Origin: GCA-2733415 sp964276095
GTDB lineage: Bacteria > Bacteroidota > Bacteroidia > Flavobacteriales > Flavobacteriaceae
Assembly: GCA_964276095.1 (NCBI GenBank)
Contig: CAXYDR010000003.1
Span: forward strand, 186,001 to 250,000
Direction of reading: 5' to 3'
Length of the DNA stretch: 64,000 nt
The notes under the pieces are model-generated. The model did no database searches, was not told where the DNA came from, and saw nothing but the letters and a program-made list of their open reading frames with translations. How positions within the stretch are numbered: position 1 is the stretch's first letter; each line of letters begins with the position of its first letter. Below are positions 17,287 through 24,547 of this stretch, one piece after another. The position numbers and the translations under genes were made by a program.

Positions 17287-17364
17287 CTTTTACACAACTT
17301 CCAGAAACAACTTATTAAACTAACATAAGCCACTTTAATAAGTGACTTCAAAAAATAAAATTAT

Positions 17365-18576
17365 ATGAAAAAATTATACATTAATTACATCGATTCTTTT
17401 CGCGGACTCTCCAAAGAAGTTTGGTGGCTAGCATTAATTACTTTAATTAACCGAGCGGGTACAATGGTTATCCCATTCTTGTCACTATATCTTACAGAGA
17501 GTTTGAATTTCAGCCTTAGTAATGTAGGATGGATTATGTCAGCATTTGGATTAGGTTCTGTTTTTGGCTCATGGTTAGGCGGAAAATTAACCGACAAAAT
17601 TGGCTATTACAAAGTAATGCTTTTTAGCTTATTCGCTACAGGATTCTTGTTTATTGGCTTACAGTACTTAACTACATTTAGTTCTTTTTGTTTCGGAATA
17701 TTTTTAGTTATGCTAGTTGCTGACATTTTTAGACCAGCAATGTTTGTAGCATTAAACGCTTATAGTAAACCCGAAAATAAAACCCGTTCTGTAACCTTAA
17801 TCCGTTTAGCAATTAACTTAGGTTTTTCTGCAGGACCAGCTATTGGAGGATTAATTATCACCTATTTAAGTTATGGCGGGTTGTTTTGGGTTGATGGAAT
17901 TACATGTATTTTGGCTAGTTTTTTATTGCTAAATGTATTAAATCCAAAAACTGCAAAAACTATTGACGAAATTGAAGTAGTTAATCCTAAATCAGCTTAC
18001 AGTGATAAGACTTTTTGGATTTTCCTTGTTGCTATGTCCCTATTCGGAATTGTTTTCTTACAATTTTTCTCAACAATCCCTCTTTACTATAAAGAAGCAC
18101 ATGGGTTAAGTGAATTGGAAATTGGACTATTAATGGGGATGAATGGATTTATTATTTTCGTATTGGAAATGCCATTGGTTAAATGGTTAGAAAAGAGTAA
18201 GCGAACTAAATCTGGACTCATGCTAATTGGCGCAACCTTAACAGGTTTGAGTTTTATTATACTTACCACAACTTCATGGGTAGGAATATTAATTGTTAGT
18301 ATGCTTTTAGTTACTGTTGGAGAAATGATAGCGTTTCCTTTTTCTAATGCTTTTGCTATGGACCGATCTAAACAAGGAAACAAAGGGGAATACATGGCTT
18401 TATATAGTATTTCATTTTCTGTAGCTCATATATTTAGTCATAATGGAGGGATGCATTTAATTGAAAGTATCGGTTATGACAACACATGGTTAGTTGTATC
18501 TGCGCTTGCCTTAGTTTGTATGTTACTACTATTTGTTTTAAGACAGCAATTAAAGCCTAAAAGAATACCCGTATGA
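17365..18576 (+). CDS. MFS transporter, drug:H+ antiporter-1 type
   Basis: 403-residue, 12-helix major facilitator protein of the inner membrane. The motif A region after helix 2 reads GSWLGGKLTDKIGYYKVM, and the second half begins after the central loop at about 200. Overall it resembles MdtH/YdeE-like putative multidrug exporters; the substrate is not known. It is preceded by a leader with a short ORF and a terminator. It overlaps the next gene by four bases (ATGA), so the two are translationally coupled. Confidence 0.88.
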   Translation: MKKLYINYIDSFRGLSKEVWWLALITLINRAGTMVIPFLSLYLTESLNFSLSNVGWIMSAFGLGSVFGSWLGGKLTDKIGYYKVMLFSLFATGFLFIGLQYLTTFSSFCFGIFLVMLVADIFRPAMFVALNAYSKPENKTRSVTLIRLAINLGFSAGPAIGGLIITYLSYGGLFWVDGITCILASFLLLNVLNPKTAKTIDEIEVVNPKSAYSDKTFWIFLVAMSLFGIVFLQFFSTIPLYYKEAHGLSELEIGLLMGMNGFIIFVLEMPLVKWLEKSKRTKSGLMLIGATLTGLSFIILTTTSWVGILIVSMLLVTVGEMIAFPFSNAFAMDRSKQGNKGEYMALYSISFSVAHIFSHNGGMHLIESIGYDNTWLVVSALALVCMLLLFVLRQQLKPKRIPV

Positions 18577-18947
18577 ATTTAAATCAAATTACTATTTCAG
18601 CTACCGATCTTTCTGTATCGGTAGCTTTTTACAAAAAATTAGGATTACATTTAATAGTTGATGCATTACCTAGATACGCTAGATTTAAATGCCCCAATGG
18701 GGGCAGCACTTTCTCGATTCATTTAGTAGATGAAGTCCCGAAAGGAAATGGAATTACAATCTATTTTGAAGATGATAATATAGATAAAACTATAAATGAG
18801 TTACAGCAGAAGGGGATTGTTTTTCATACATTGCTAGAAGATCAATCATGGCTATGGCGTGAAGCAAGCTTATTTGATCCTAACGGACATAAAGTTATTA
18901 TTTTTTTTTGCTGGAGAAAACAGGTTGAATACTCCTTGGAAGGTTAA
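18573..18947 (+). CDS. VOC family (glyoxalase/bleomycin resistance-like) protein
   Basis: 124 residues with the vicinal oxygen chelate fold: LNQITISATDLSVSVAFYKKLGL at the start, a central strand-rich part and FDPNGHKVIIFF at the end. The family includes lyases, dioxygenases and antibiotic-binding resistance proteins. Metal ligands cannot be assigned with confidence. It overlaps the MFS gene by four bases, so both belong to the same attenuator-controlled unit; transporter plus VOC protein would suit a detoxification or drug-resistance role, which is an inference. Its stop abuts the stop of the convergent sigma factor gene. Confidence 0.82.
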   Translation: MNLNQITISATDLSVSVAFYKKLGLHLIVDALPRYARFKCPNGGSTFSIHLVDEVPKGNGITIYFEDDNIDKTINELQQKGIVFHTLLEDQSWLWREASLFDPNGHKVIIFFCWRKQVEYSLEG

Positions 18948-19490
18948 TTAACCACATACTTTGCAATTGTCCTTCTCTTTAGTTTCACCAACTAAAAAAC
19001 CTTTATCATTTATAGTATAATCACAACAATCCATATATCCTTTTGCAATCAATTTTCTAGCACGTTGAATTTGTGATTTAATTGTTGATAATGATCTATT
19101 TAGTTGCTTAGCAACCTCAGCTTGTTTCATTCCCTTGATATCAGAAAGAAACAATGGGTCACGATATTTTTTTGGTAAATGCTTAATAATCCCTGGCAAA
19201 CAATCTTTTACAGAATGTTTTTCTTCTTCCCAAAATTCATCAACGATGTCAAATTCTTTTAATTGAACCGTTTTATCACTTTTCCTGAAATAATCCATTG
19301 TCGTGTTACGAGCGATTGTAAATAACCATGATTTTACCTTAGATGCATCTTTCAAAGCATCTAATTTTGTATGTGCTTTTATATACGTTTCTTGAACAAG
19401 ATCACTAGTTACTTGTTCATTTTTAACTTTACTAAAAATGAAACGCGTAATATCGGCATGATAAATTTCCCACAACTCTGTACTATTCAT
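18948..19490 (-). CDS. ECF RNA polymerase sigma factor, SigZ type
   Basis: 180 residues. Region 2 (about 5-75; DLVQETYIKAHTKLD and WLFTIARNTTMDYFRK) and region 4 (about 110-165; LPKKYRDPLFLSDIKGMKQAEVAKQLNRSLSTIKSQIQRARK, read across two segments) are complete. A Cys-containing C-terminal tail (MDCCDYTIND and KEKDNCKVCG) follows, as in the SigZ group. No anti-sigma gene is adjacent. It lies 44 bases downstream of a small Cys-rich peptide gene in the same direction, so the two are probably co-transcribed; a stem-loop separates them. Metal or redox responsiveness is a reasonable guess from the cysteines but is not shown. Confidence 0.88.
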   Translation of the reverse strand: MNSTELWEIYHADITRFIFSKVKNEQVTSDLVQETYIKAHTKLDALKDASKVKSWLFTIARNTTMDYFRKSDKTVQLKEFDIVDEFWEEEKHSVKDCLPGIIKHLPKKYRDPLFLSDIKGMKQAEVAKQLNRSLSTIKSQIQRARKLIAKGYMDCCDYTINDKGFLVGETKEKDNCKVCG

Positions 19491-19508
19491 TAATGTTTAT
19501 TTGAAACA

Positions 19509-19530
19509 TATTCCCACTTTCGTGGGAATA
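19509..19530 (-). other. Stem-loop between the Cys-rich peptide gene and the sigma factor gene
   Basis: TATTCCCAC-TTTC-GTGGGAATA forms a perfect nine-base stem. No T-run follows on the minus strand, so it is more likely an mRNA stabiliser or processing site than a terminator. Confidence 0.6.
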
Positions 19531-19534
19531 TTAG

Positions 19535-19639
19535 TTAACAATTACAACCTGTACAAGTACATGATTCACAAGTACAATTGGTACAATTTCCGTTCTGACA
19601 GTTTTCGCAGTTACAACTACATGTTTTATCGTTTTTCAT
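19535..19639 (-). CDS. 34-residue Cys-rich, metallothionein-like peptide
   Basis: A short complete ORF (ATG at 19639, TAA at 19535) beginning MKNDKTCSCNCENCQNGNC and ending CTCTGCNC. Eleven of 34 residues are cysteine, mostly in CxC and CxxC spacing, with no aromatic residues: the hallmark of a small metal-binding peptide. The regular cysteine pattern over the whole ORF is very unlikely by chance. It lies directly upstream of the SigZ-type sigma factor gene in the same direction. The metal is unknown; copper, zinc or cadmium are all possible. It could also be a Cys-rich redox or sensor peptide. Confidence 0.75.
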   Translation of the reverse strand: MKNDKTCSCNCENCQNGNCTNCTCESCTCTGCNC

Positions 19640-19685
19640 GATCTTTATATCTTAAATTCATACAGTAGACGCAAGATTGCTTAAA

Positions 19686-19697
19686 AAGATGCATCTT
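19686..19697. promoter_or_regulatory. 12-base palindrome upstream of the Cys-rich peptide gene
   Basis: AAGATGCATCTT is a perfect palindrome about 47 bases upstream of the start codon at 19639, a plausible position for an operator of the peptide/sigma factor unit. No clear TAnnTTTG box is seen beside it. Confidence 0.3.
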
Positions 19698-19762
19698 CTT
19701 ATATAAATTTACGCAAAAAACTGCTGATTAAGTATATTTACTATGTTAACCTACTTTTTAAT

Positions 19763-20371
19763 ATGAAATCAATAATTACATTCCTTTTTTTATAGTCATT
19801 AGCTTATCTAGTTATTCTCAACATATAAAAATTAACAAAAAGAGGCTTTCTTTTTTAAAAACTGAAAAAGCTGTGAACGTTATTTTCAACTATGATAATC
19901 ACACAAGAGGAGGAGATCACATAAGTGAATTAGAATCTATTGAAAAAAGGAAAAAGAGGTAAATTACCCATAAATTTGGTACACCTATTACAAAAATTCA
20001 AAAGACATACACTGGAAGGAAACTTTTACAAATCAATTAAATAAAAGTTTATATAAACATCAAGCCCAGAATTCCTGTTATATTCTGACATAAAAACCAA
20101 TTACACAATGAAAGTAAATGTACTTTGGATCTATTCTGGGTATGATTTAGGAGTTGTCAAATGGCCCTCTAAGTTAGATTTAAAACTTGAAATAATAAAT
20201 AATTCTACAAGTCAAATTATCGAAACTATATTCATAAATAAAGCGCAAGGTGAAAACACAGATTTTGATAATGATAGTCTGTTTTATAACCTAAGGCTTG
20301 TTCAAAATACTTTTAAAACTCCTGGATTTAAATTAGCAATTACACTACAAAGAGTTTTCAAGAAAAAATAA
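19763..20371 (+). pseudogene. Decayed gene for a secreted hypothetical protein (several frameshifts)
   Basis: An ATG at 19763 opens a signal peptide that stops at TAG (19793-19795) after a run of seven Ts; one extra base restores the reading into FIVISLSSYSQHIKINKKRL, a normal signal-peptide end and mature start. Later fragments in other frames read KDIHWKETFTNQLNKSLY and, from about 20087, SDIKTNYTMKVNVLWIYSGYD, continuing to the stop at 20371. The last part (an 87-codon ORF from 20108) by itself looks like a gene but starts in mid-domain. The pieces resemble a Bacteroidota family of small secreted proteins with a conserved VxxLWIYSGYDxG segment (recalled, function unknown). At least three frame breaks are needed, so decay is more likely than sequencing error. 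Confidence 0.72.
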
Positions 20372-20421
20372 CAGATTCTTTTATTAGTTTTTTTTTGCAA
20401 AGAAAAAAAGTTAACCATTAT

Positions 20422-20450
20422 AAACACTACTCATTAAATGAGTAGTGTTT
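20422..20450 (-). terminator. Terminator overlapping the 3' end of the beta-lactamase-like gene
   Basis: AAACACTACTCATT and AATGAGTAGTGTTT form a perfect 14-base inverted repeat with a one-base centre. The last seven codons and the TAG stop (20427-20429) lie inside the stem on the minus strand. Confidence 0.7.
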
Positions 20451-21548
20451 TAATATTGAAAGCACTTTTTTACTTAAAATTGGGTTGATACTATTTCTTT
20501 TATCTTTCTCAAGTGTAAAAACTGCTATAGAAGTATTTATTTCAGGTAAATACATAACATCAGTCCCCCAAAAACCTCCATGATAATATCCTTCATAATC
20601 ACCAAATGAAATATTTCTAATTCCTAAACAATAATTAGATTCTTCATTTGGAAGCACATAAGTATGCATTTCTTTTACTAATTGCTTATCTTTAATTATA
20701 CGTCCTTCAAACAATGCTTGAAAAAACAACGCCATATCTTTAGTTGTAGATACCAATCCACCACCTCCGAATAAATCCCATGAAGGGTTTAAATTATAAG
20801 AATTCATACCTAGTTTATTTGAATATTGGTGTGCTAAAGAATTAGATATCTCAGGTTGCTTTTCTAGGTTGATAAACCAAGTATTATTCAATCTAATTCT
20901 ATTGTAATTAATCAATTCTCTTATCGCTGTATAAAATGGTTGATTAGTACTATTTTCAATAATTTCTGTAAGTAACAAATAATTAATATCTCCGTATTTA
21001 AATTTAGTACCTGCTATAGCATAAGGTTCTCCTAACAAAACACTTTTTTTAATTTGTTCGTTTCTTGTCCATTCATATTTTGGTTTCTGTTTTACAAACT
21101 CAAAATATTCATCGGTTACATAATCATTTATTCCTGAAGTATGTGACAGTAAGTGTTTTATCGTTATGCTTTTTAAATTATATCCTGCTCTGCTAAAACT
21201 TTCAGCTGTTTCTCCATTTAATAACTTTTTTATCGGCTGATTTAATTGAAGTTGTTTATTCTCTACTAATTTCAAAATAGCAGTAGCTACATATGTTTTC
21301 GTATTACTTGCTATTAATACGGAATGCTTTTTATGCAAAAGTGCATTGGTTTCCTTATTAGATACTCCAACTGCAGATGACCATGAAATATGATTATCCG
21401 GAGACTCTACATGAATCATAATTCCTATAGCTTCTGTATTTGCTTTATAAACTGAATCTAAAACTTTTTGAAATTGATTTTCTACACTTTGTCCAACTAC
21501 AACATTTGTTATCAGACTTAATAACAGTACTCTAATTATTCTTTTTAT
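20427..21548 (-). CDS. Class C beta-lactamase-like serine hydrolase with AUA in place of the start AUG
   Basis: Penicillin-binding-protein/beta-lactamase fold hydrolase, probably periplasmic. The nucleophile motif SxxK is SNTK (Ser about 81 in the full frame), the second motif is in FKYGDINYLLL, and the HGG motif is in YYHGGFWGTD. The first internal ATG (21419) would start in mid-domain. The open frame continues upstream through a good signal peptide, KRIIRVLLLSLITNVVVGQ, whose first codon is ATA (21548-21546) one base after the symporter stop. ATA is a very rare start, so the gene is either initiated there by coupling or crippled by an ATG-to-ATA change. No ATG, GTG or TTG is available in frame between the preceding stop and the signal peptide. 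With the ATA start the protein is 373 residues. Confidence 0.7.
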   Translation of the reverse strand: MKRIIRVLLLSLITNVVVGQSVENQFQKVLDSVYKANTEAIGIMIHVESPDNHISWSSAVGVSNKETNALLHKKHSVLIASNTKTYVATAILKLVENKQLQLNQPIKKLLNGETAESFSRAGYNLKSITIKHLLSHTSGINDYVTDEYFEFVKQKPKYEWTRNEQIKKSVLLGEPYAIAGTKFKYGDINYLLLTEIIENSTNQPFYTAIRELINYNRIRLNNTWFINLEKQPEISNSLAHQYSNKLGMNSYNLNPSWDLFGGGGLVSTTKDMALFFQALFEGRIIKDKQLVKEMHTYVLPNEESNYCLGIRNISFGDYEGYYHGGFWGTDVMYLPEINTSIAVFTLEKDKRNSINPILSKKVLSILKHYSFNE

Positions 21549-21549
21549 C

Positions 21550-23100
21550 TTAAACTTTTATTATTTTTTTATATCTTATCAACTCAGCTTTTACCTTAGG
21601 TGCTAACAACAACAAGCCTATCATATTGGGAACCATCATAGCAAATACTAAGGCATCGGAAAAATTAATTACAGCCCCTAAACTTGCAGCTGCTCCTATA
21701 ACTGTAAATACACAGAATATAATTTTATAAATATTTCCTGTTCTTTTATTTCTTCCAAACAAAAATGACCATGCTTGATATCCGTAATACGACCAAGAAA
21801 TCATAGATGAAAATGCGAATAATATTACCGCAACTGCCAATACATATGGAAACCATGAAATACCACTTTCTAAAGCTTTTGCAGTTAAAATAGCTCCTTG
21901 TTCATTAGAAACACTCATACCCGTGGTGATTTGACCTGTTATAATCAACACCAAAGCCGTCATGGTACAAACTACTACGGTATCTATAAAAGGTTCTAAT
22001 AGAGCAACTAATCCTTCACTAGCTGCATAATTTGTTTTTACAGCTGAATGAGCTATTGAGGAAGAACCTATTCCAGCTTCATTGGAAAATGCAGCTCGTT
22101 GAAATCCTTGAATCAAAACACCAACAAATCCACCAGCTACACCTATAGGGATAAATGCTCCATTCCAAATTTGGGTAAAAGCATTAGGTATTTCATTAAA
22201 ATTAATTCCTAAAATAATGACGATTGCCAATATGTAAACTACTACCATTAAAGGCACTATTTTATCAGTTACTTTGGCTATTTTTTTTATTCCACCAATA
22301 ATTACAATACCAACTAAAACAGCCATTATTAATCCAAATAGCCAACCTTTACCATAAATAAAACTTTGTTCTCCTCCTGTTACATATTCAAACAATTTAA
22401 ATGCTTGGTTTACCTGAAACATGTTTCCTCCTCCGAAAGAACCTCCAACACACATAATAGCAAAAATGATGGAAAGCACTTTCCCTAGTTTTATAAAACC
22501 AAGTTCTCCAATCCCTTTTTTTAGATAATACATTGGGCCTCCAAAAACGGTTCCATCTGCGGCTATTTCTCGGTATTTAACTCCTAAAGTACATTCCACA
22601 AATTTGGTAGCCATCCCTAATAACCCCACTAATATCATCCAGAAAGTAGCTCCTGCACCACCAATAGATAAGGCGATAGCAACTCCAGCAATATTACCTA
22701 AACCTACCGTTGCAGACAAGGCCGCAGTTAAAGCCTGAAAATGAGTAACCTCTCCTTCTCCTTCAATTTTAATAGTTTTTAGAATATCTTCTTGAGGTTC
22801 ATGTATATCTACAGAATCATACTTTCCTCGTACTACATTTATAGCTGTGAAAAATCCGCTAAAATTGATAAACTTAAAATAAATAGAAAAATAGGCTGCT
22901 CCAACAATTAATACAATTAAAACCCAGGGTACTCCTACAGATTCTGTGATTGGAATTTTCGCAAATATAACTGCAGGAAACCAACCAGTAGCATTTGCAA
23001 AAAGTTGATTGATTTTCTCGTCTAGATTTGAACAATTTGATTGTGCCAATGTTAAAAAGGGCATTATTAAAAGTGATACTAAAGCTAATGTCCGTTTCAT
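21550..23100 (-). CDS. Alanine/glycine:cation symporter (AGCS family)
   Basis: Sodium-coupled amino acid symporter of the inner membrane, 516 residues from the ATG at 23100. The start MKRTLALVSLLIMPFLTLAQ looks like a cleavable signal peptide, then about 11 helices follow. Signatures include GEGEVTHFQALTAALSATVG and NEAGIGSSSIAHSA, characteristic of AgcS, and GGPMYYLKKG. An in-frame upstream start at 23142 would add 14 residues before the signal peptide and is rejected. The downstream beta-lactamase-like gene follows one base after the stop. The upstream gap holds a triple ACTTAAG palindrome. Confidence 0.93.
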   Translation of the reverse strand: MKRTLALVSLLIMPFLTLAQSNCSNLDEKINQLFANATGWFPAVIFAKIPITESVGVPWVLIVLIVGAAYFSIYFKFINFSGFFTAINVVRGKYDSVDIHEPQEDILKTIKIEGEGEVTHFQALTAALSATVGLGNIAGVAIALSIGGAGATFWMILVGLLGMATKFVECTLGVKYREIAADGTVFGGPMYYLKKGIGELGFIKLGKVLSIIFAIMCVGGSFGGGNMFQVNQAFKLFEYVTGGEQSFIYGKGWLFGLIMAVLVGIVIIGGIKKIAKVTDKIVPLMVVVYILAIVIILGINFNEIPNAFTQIWNGAFIPIGVAGGFVGVLIQGFQRAAFSNEAGIGSSSIAHSAVKTNYAASEGLVALLEPFIDTVVVCTMTALVLIITGQITTGMSVSNEQGAILTAKALESGISWFPYVLAVAVILFAFSSMISWSYYGYQAWSFLFGRNKRTGNIYKIIFCVFTVIGAAASLGAVINFSDALVFAMMVPNMIGLLLLAPKVKAELIRYKKIIKV

Positions 23101-23179
23101 CCGTTTTTTGATTATGATTGCCGCTAAGTTGACAACAATCAAACAAAATCAAGGGCTTACGTACTGATGAAATTAAACT

Positions 23180-23206
23180 ACTTAAGTACTTAAGTTACTA
23201 CTTAAG
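23180..23206. promoter_or_regulatory. Triple ACTTAAG repeat upstream of the symporter
   Basis: ACTTAAG occurs at 23180, 23188 and 23200; the first two form the perfect 16-base palindrome ACTTAAGTACTTAAGT. The array starts 80 bases upstream of the symporter ATG and overlaps the stop codon of the membrane LuxR-type regulator gene. It could be an operator for the symporter unit. Confidence 0.4.
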
Positions 23207-24356
23207 CACTATTATCATTGGGGTATACTGTAGCTAAATTTAAGATGCCTTTTTCAATAGCATAAGCTATTAATTGCTCTTTCCCATCTGAACCAGATAT
23301 ATTCAACACCTTTTTTATTTGGTAAATATGAGCCTGAAACCCATCTACTCCAATATGCATAGCTTCAGCAATATCAGTATATGACATTGTACTTCCACAA
23401 ACTCCTAAATTTGCCAATACCTCCTTTTGACGATCAGAAAGTTCTACTTTAGAAGATTTTTTTAGTTTTTTGTATTTCTTCTTTCTACTTGAAAGATCAT
23501 CTTTTAAATGTTTAATTGTATCTAAATGGCTTTCGTTAGCTAATTCTAAAATTTCTTTATCTTTTTTTAATTGTGATTTAGCTTGTTGTAGTTTGGTAAA
23601 CTCCGTATGCTGTTCTTCTTTTTCCGCTAATAACTTCCAACTGTACAATAATATTGTAAATAATAACACGAATAAGAATTTAAAGGACAGTGCTGTTAAT
23701 ACACCTATAAAGTTCCAGTTAGACAATTCCATTAGTTTTATAGCTTGATGATCGGGCACTATCCGATGCAATACAGCTATTACTATTAATGAAAACAACG
23801 CAAATGTTGGCAAATACATGAACTTCATTCCTCTTTTCCTAAACGCTTTATTTAATTCGTTTAATAAAGAAAAAGCTACAACCAAGGAGATAGGAATATC
23901 TATTAGCCAAATAACACTATTGTTGGAAATATCCTGAGTACTGGTATAGAAGGATACTAAAAAGACAGAAGCAAGCATTAATAACAATCCTCCGAATATC
24001 ACAAAGACTTCTTTCTCTGAAAAACGTTCAATGATTTGTATTACTAAATTTCGTTTCCCTTCATGTTCAATTGAAGGTAGTGACATGAGTATAAAAAGTG
24101 AATTAATCAACGAGAAAAATACCCCAAAACTAACTATTAACTTATGGTTTGTTTCTAACCCTAAAATTGAAATCAGTATAATTTCAACTAAAGCTCCTAC
24201 TCCCCATGAAAAAATTGCCAAACCAAACCACTTTATTCCATTAAGAGAAACCACAGAGGCTTGTCTTCTTTTTTCTTTATAATATATACGATGTATTACG
24301 AATGAAGTAATAATACATACTATAGCAGTAACATAATACCCAATTGCTGATACCAT
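23202..24356 (-). CDS. Membrane-anchored LuxR-type (HTH) transcriptional regulator
   Basis: 384 residues. Seven hydrophobic helices (about 1-25, 42-65, 75-100, 117-138, 148-170, 185-205 and 220-250) are followed by a charged coiled coil (about 253-310, rich in Lys/Glu) and a C-terminal LuxR-like helix-turn-helix (about 312-375; LSDRQKEVLANLG and YTDIAEAMHIGVDGFQAHIYQIKKVL). There is no receiver or kinase domain. It may sense a membrane or periplasmic signal and regulate nearby genes, for example the symporter downstream; that is an inference. Gene order and the ACTTAAG array next to its stop make the symporter a reasonable target. Confidence 0.78.
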   Translation of the reverse strand: MVSAIGYYVTAIVCIITSFVIHRIYYKEKRRQASVVSLNGIKWFGLAIFSWGVGALVEIILISILGLETNHKLIVSFGVFFSLINSLFILMSLPSIEHEGKRNLVIQIIERFSEKEVFVIFGGLLLMLASVFLVSFYTSTQDISNNSVIWLIDIPISLVVAFSLLNELNKAFRKRGMKFMYLPTFALFSLIVIAVLHRIVPDHQAIKLMELSNWNFIGVLTALSFKFLFVLLFTILLYSWKLLAEKEEQHTEFTKLQQAKSQLKKDKEILELANESHLDTIKHLKDDLSSRKKKYKKLKKSSKVELSDRQKEVLANLGVCGSTMSYTDIAEAMHIGVDGFQAHIYQIKKVLNISGSDGKEQLIAYAIEKGILNLATVYPNDNSA

Positions 24357-24407
24357 TTATTTTATTTTGGTTTGCGTACTAAATTACACTAATTATTTAG
24401 GGCTACA

Positions 24408-24450
24408 AAAAAAGAAACCCAGACTAAATTAAAGTCTGGGTTTCTTTTTT
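24408..24450 (-). terminator. Terminator of the icmF gene
   Basis: AGAAACCCAGACT and AGTCTGGGTTTCT form a 13-base stem extended by A/T runs, about 100 bases past the icmF stop on the minus strand. Confidence 0.9.
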
Positions 24451-24547
24451 ATGGAAAATAGATACCAAATAATACTCTCATAAAATCGAATACTTTTGGG
24501 GTAAGCCATTCACACACTTTTTACAAAAATAAAAAGTAGCGCTCTGC

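Noticed and set aside
20108..20371. Intact 87-residue gene starting MKVNVLW
   Set aside because: It begins in mid-domain, its preceding residues continue in frame without a start, and upstream fragments in other frames belong to the same protein; treated as the 3' end of a pseudogene.
22874..23152. 92-codon minus-strand ORF overlapping the start of the symporter
   Set aside because: It overlaps the intact AgcS coding sequence in another frame and has no recognisable features.
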